DNA of 64,000 nucleotides from assembly GCF_007991755.1 (NCBI RefSeq), contig NZ_BJYY01000018.1:62001-126000 (forward strand), written 5' to 3'. The position numbers and the translations under genes are program-made. The first letter of the stretch is position 1; each line of letters opens with the position of its first letter. Under the pieces are notes generated by a model, which worked only from the letters and a program-made list of their open reading frames with translations, ran no database searches and was not told where the DNA came from. Shown here piece after piece: positions 62,386-64,000 of the stretch. The stretch comes from Cellulomonas aerilata (GTDB lineage Bacteria; Actinomycetota; Actinomycetes; Actinomycetales; Cellulomonadaceae).

Positions 62386-64000
62386 TCAACCGGCGAGCCC
62401 GAGCTCCAGACCGGCCCCGGGGATCGCGTCGATGAGCATCTGCGTGTACTCCTGCTGCGGCTGGTCGAAGACGTCGTCGGCCGGCCCCTGCTCCACGATG
62501 CGCCCGTTCTCCATCACGCACACGTGGTCCGCGATCTGCCGGACCACGGCCAGGTCGTGGCTGATGAACAGGTAGCTCAGGCCCAGCCGGTGCTGCAGGT
62601 CGGCGAGCAGGTGCAGGATCTGGGACTGCACGATGACGTCGAGCGCGGAGACCGCCTCGTCGCAGACCACCAGGTCCGGGTTCAGGGCGAGCGCCCGGGC
62701 GATGGCCACGCGCTGGCGCTGCCCGCCGGACAGCTCGGCGGGGTAGCGACGCAGCAGGTTCGACGGCAGCGCGACGTCGTCCATGAGCTGGTGCACGCGC
62801 TCACGACGCTCCGCCGCCGAGGCGCTGCCGTGCGCGCGCAGCGGCTCCTCGATCGTGCGGTAGATCGTGTAGAGCGGGTCCAGCGACGCGTACGGGTCCT
62901 GGAAGATCGGCTGCACCTGCCGGCGGAACCGGGTCTCCGCCGCCCGGTCGGCGCCGCCGACGGGCTGCCCGTTGAACCGGATCTCGCCGGACGTCGGCTT
63001 GACCAGGTCCAGCATCATCCGCGCGACGGTCGACTTGCCCGACCCGGACTCCCCCACGATCGCGACCGTCTGCCCGCGCGGGATGACGAAGCTGACGTCG
63101 TCCACCGCGGTGAAGTCGGTGCTCCTCGAGAAGAGCCCCTTGCCGCGGATCGGGAACACCTTGCTGACGTGCGCGACCTCGATGATGTGGTCCGGCAGGC
63201 CGCCCGCGTCGCCGGGCGAGCCGGCCGCGGACGCTCCGGAGGGCCCGGACGACGTCACCGTCCCGTCACCGGCCCCGACGACGCTCAGCGCGGGCGTCGT
63301 GGTCGTCCCCGGGTCGCCGCCGGAGACGGCGAGCAGGTCGTCCACGTCGTCGGTGCCGTGCTGCTTGGCGAGCTGGATGCGGCGGGACGCCAGCGACGGT
63401 GCGGCTGCGAGCAGCCGGCGGGTGTACTCGTGCTGCGGCGTGCGCAGGATCTCCAGCGCGGGCCCGGTCTCCACCACCTCGCCGCGGTACATCACCACGA
63501 TCCGGTCGGCGCGCTCGGCCGCCAGCCCCAGGTCGTGGGTGATGAGCAGGACGGCCGTGCCGAGCTGGTCGGTCAGCACGTCGAGCCGGTCGAGGATGGT
63601 GCGCTGCACCGTGACGTCCAGCGCCGACGTCGGCTCGTCGGCGATGAGCAGCCGCGGCCGGCAGGCCAGCCCCATGGCGATCAGCGCCCGCTGACGCATG
63701 CCGCCGGAGAACTCGTGCGGGTACTGCTGCGCGCGGCGCGCGGCGTCCGGCAGGCCGGCCTCCTCGAGCAGCTCGACCGCGCGGCGGCGGGCCGCGTCAC
63801 CCCTGGCGACCCCGTTGTCCTCCAGGGCCTCGACGATCTGCGCCCCCACCCGCAGCACCGGGTTGAGGTTGGACATCGGGTCCTGCGGGACCAGGCCGAT
63901 CTCGCGCCCGCGGAGGGCGGCCGCCGCCCGGGTCCCCTGCCCGACGAGCTCCTGCCCGTCGAAGACGATCCGGCCGGCGGTCACCCGGCCGTTCTCGGCC
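62386..64000 (-). CDS. Oligopeptide ABC transporter ATPase, fused DppD-DppF type (5' end cut)
   Basis: At least 538 residues, open to the window edge. Two nucleotide-binding domains: the first lacks only its N-terminal Walker A (beyond 64000) and shows EFSGGMRQRALIAMG and LLIADEPTSALDV; the second has GESGSGKSTVARMM, LSGGQRQRVAIARAL and LVVCDEAVSALDV. A ~60-residue Gly/Ser/Thr linker separates them. Energises dipeptide, oligopeptide or nickel import; substrate-binding and permease genes should lie to the right. Confidence 0.9.
   Translation of the reverse strand, partial: AENGRVTAGRIVFDGQELVGQGTRAAAALRGREIGLVPQDPMSNLNPVLRVGAQIVEALEDNGVARGDAARRRAVELLEEAGLPDAARRAQQYPHEFSGGMRQRALIAMGLACRPRLLIADEPTSALDVTVQRTILDRLDVLTDQLGTAVLLITHDLGLAAERADRIVVMYRGEVVETGPALEILRTPQHEYTRRLLAAAPSLASRRIQLAKQHGTDDVDDLLAVSGGDPGTTTTPALSVVGAGDGTVTSSGPSGASAAGSPGDAGGLPDHIIEVAHVSKVFPIRGKGLFSRSTDFTAVDDVSFVIPRGQTVAIVGESGSGKSTVARMMLDLVKPTSGEIRFNGQPVGGADRAAETRFRRQVQPIFQDPYASLDPLYTIYRTIEEPLRAHGSASAAERRERVHQLMDDVALPSNLLRRYPAELSGGQRQRVAIARALALNPDLVVCDEAVSALDVIVQSQILHLLADLQHRLGLSYLFISHDLAVVRQIADHVCVMENGRIVEQGPADDVFDQPQQEYTQMLIDAIPGAGLELGLAG

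Overview
This is a 64 kb stretch of very high-GC chromosome from an actinobacterium. The gene set (WhiA, a WhiB-family protein, RbpA, OpcA, the scpA-scpB-pseudouridine synthase-tyrA-cmk-der cluster, and tkt-tal-pgi-zwf-opcA-pgl beside gap-pgk-tpiA-secG) and the GTG-rich, tightly overlapping genes fit Micrococcales. Cellulomonadaceae would be my guess from gene order, but the species cannot be read from this sequence.

Layout. 1-1940: the end of a sugar ABC importer operon (permease and double-NBD ATPase, minus strand) behind a LacI-type operator. 2129-2731: decayed fragments of an aldo/keto reductase and probably a short-chain dehydrogenase. 3004-17347: a genomic island built by repeated site-specific integration into a tRNA-Pro(GGG) gene. 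It has three direct copies of the tRNA 3' end (3004, 4796, 17280). Between the first two lies a 1.8 kb eroded element with both element ends, a methyltransferase gene and only the last 63 codons of an integrase. Between the second and third lies a complete 12.5 kb actinomycete integrative and conjugative element (AICE) with an 81-bp perfect terminal repeat.

The AICE core is one tightly coupled plus-strand operon: a small conserved protein, a hydrophobic Spd-like peptide, an FtsK/TraSA translocase, a WhiB-like protein, a RepSA-type HUH initiator, an Xis-type protein and a tyrosine integrase. Next to it are a divergent XRE/DUF5919 regulator and a HAD phosphatase. The left half (5226-9827) is lower-GC cargo: an Mrr-like nuclease, a divergent DUF4062 protein, a single-pass membrane protein and a DUF6615-like protein with a possible nuclease motif. 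This is the best candidate for an undescribed, probably defensive, system in the window.

17375-30118: a long minus-strand housekeeping block: ctaB, xerD, parA, scpA, scpB, an rRNA pseudouridine synthase with a repetitive disordered N-terminus, tyrA, cmk, plsC, a TolB-like protein, der and a membrane protein. 30487-38910: plus-strand pentose-phosphate block (tkt, tal, pgi, zwf, opcA, pgl). 39022-48489, minus strand: rbpA, secG, tpiA, pgk, gap, then whiA, yvcK, rapZ, uvrC. 48585-62144: OsmC-like protein, uvrA, a GH15 enzyme, a metallo-hydrolase, an acyl-CoA dehydrogenase-like protein, an aldo/keto reductase, a YciI-like protein, uvrB, coaE and rpsA. 62386-64000: an oligopeptide ABC ATPase cut by the window edge.

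Two regulatory points stand out. uvrA and uvrB each carry a close match to the PafBC/RecA-NDp DNA-damage promoter motif placed so that the mRNA would be leaderless, and uvrC has a weaker version. The AICE integrase ends inside a perfect 14-bp hairpin that also serves as the terminator of the tRNA-Pro gene it occupies.
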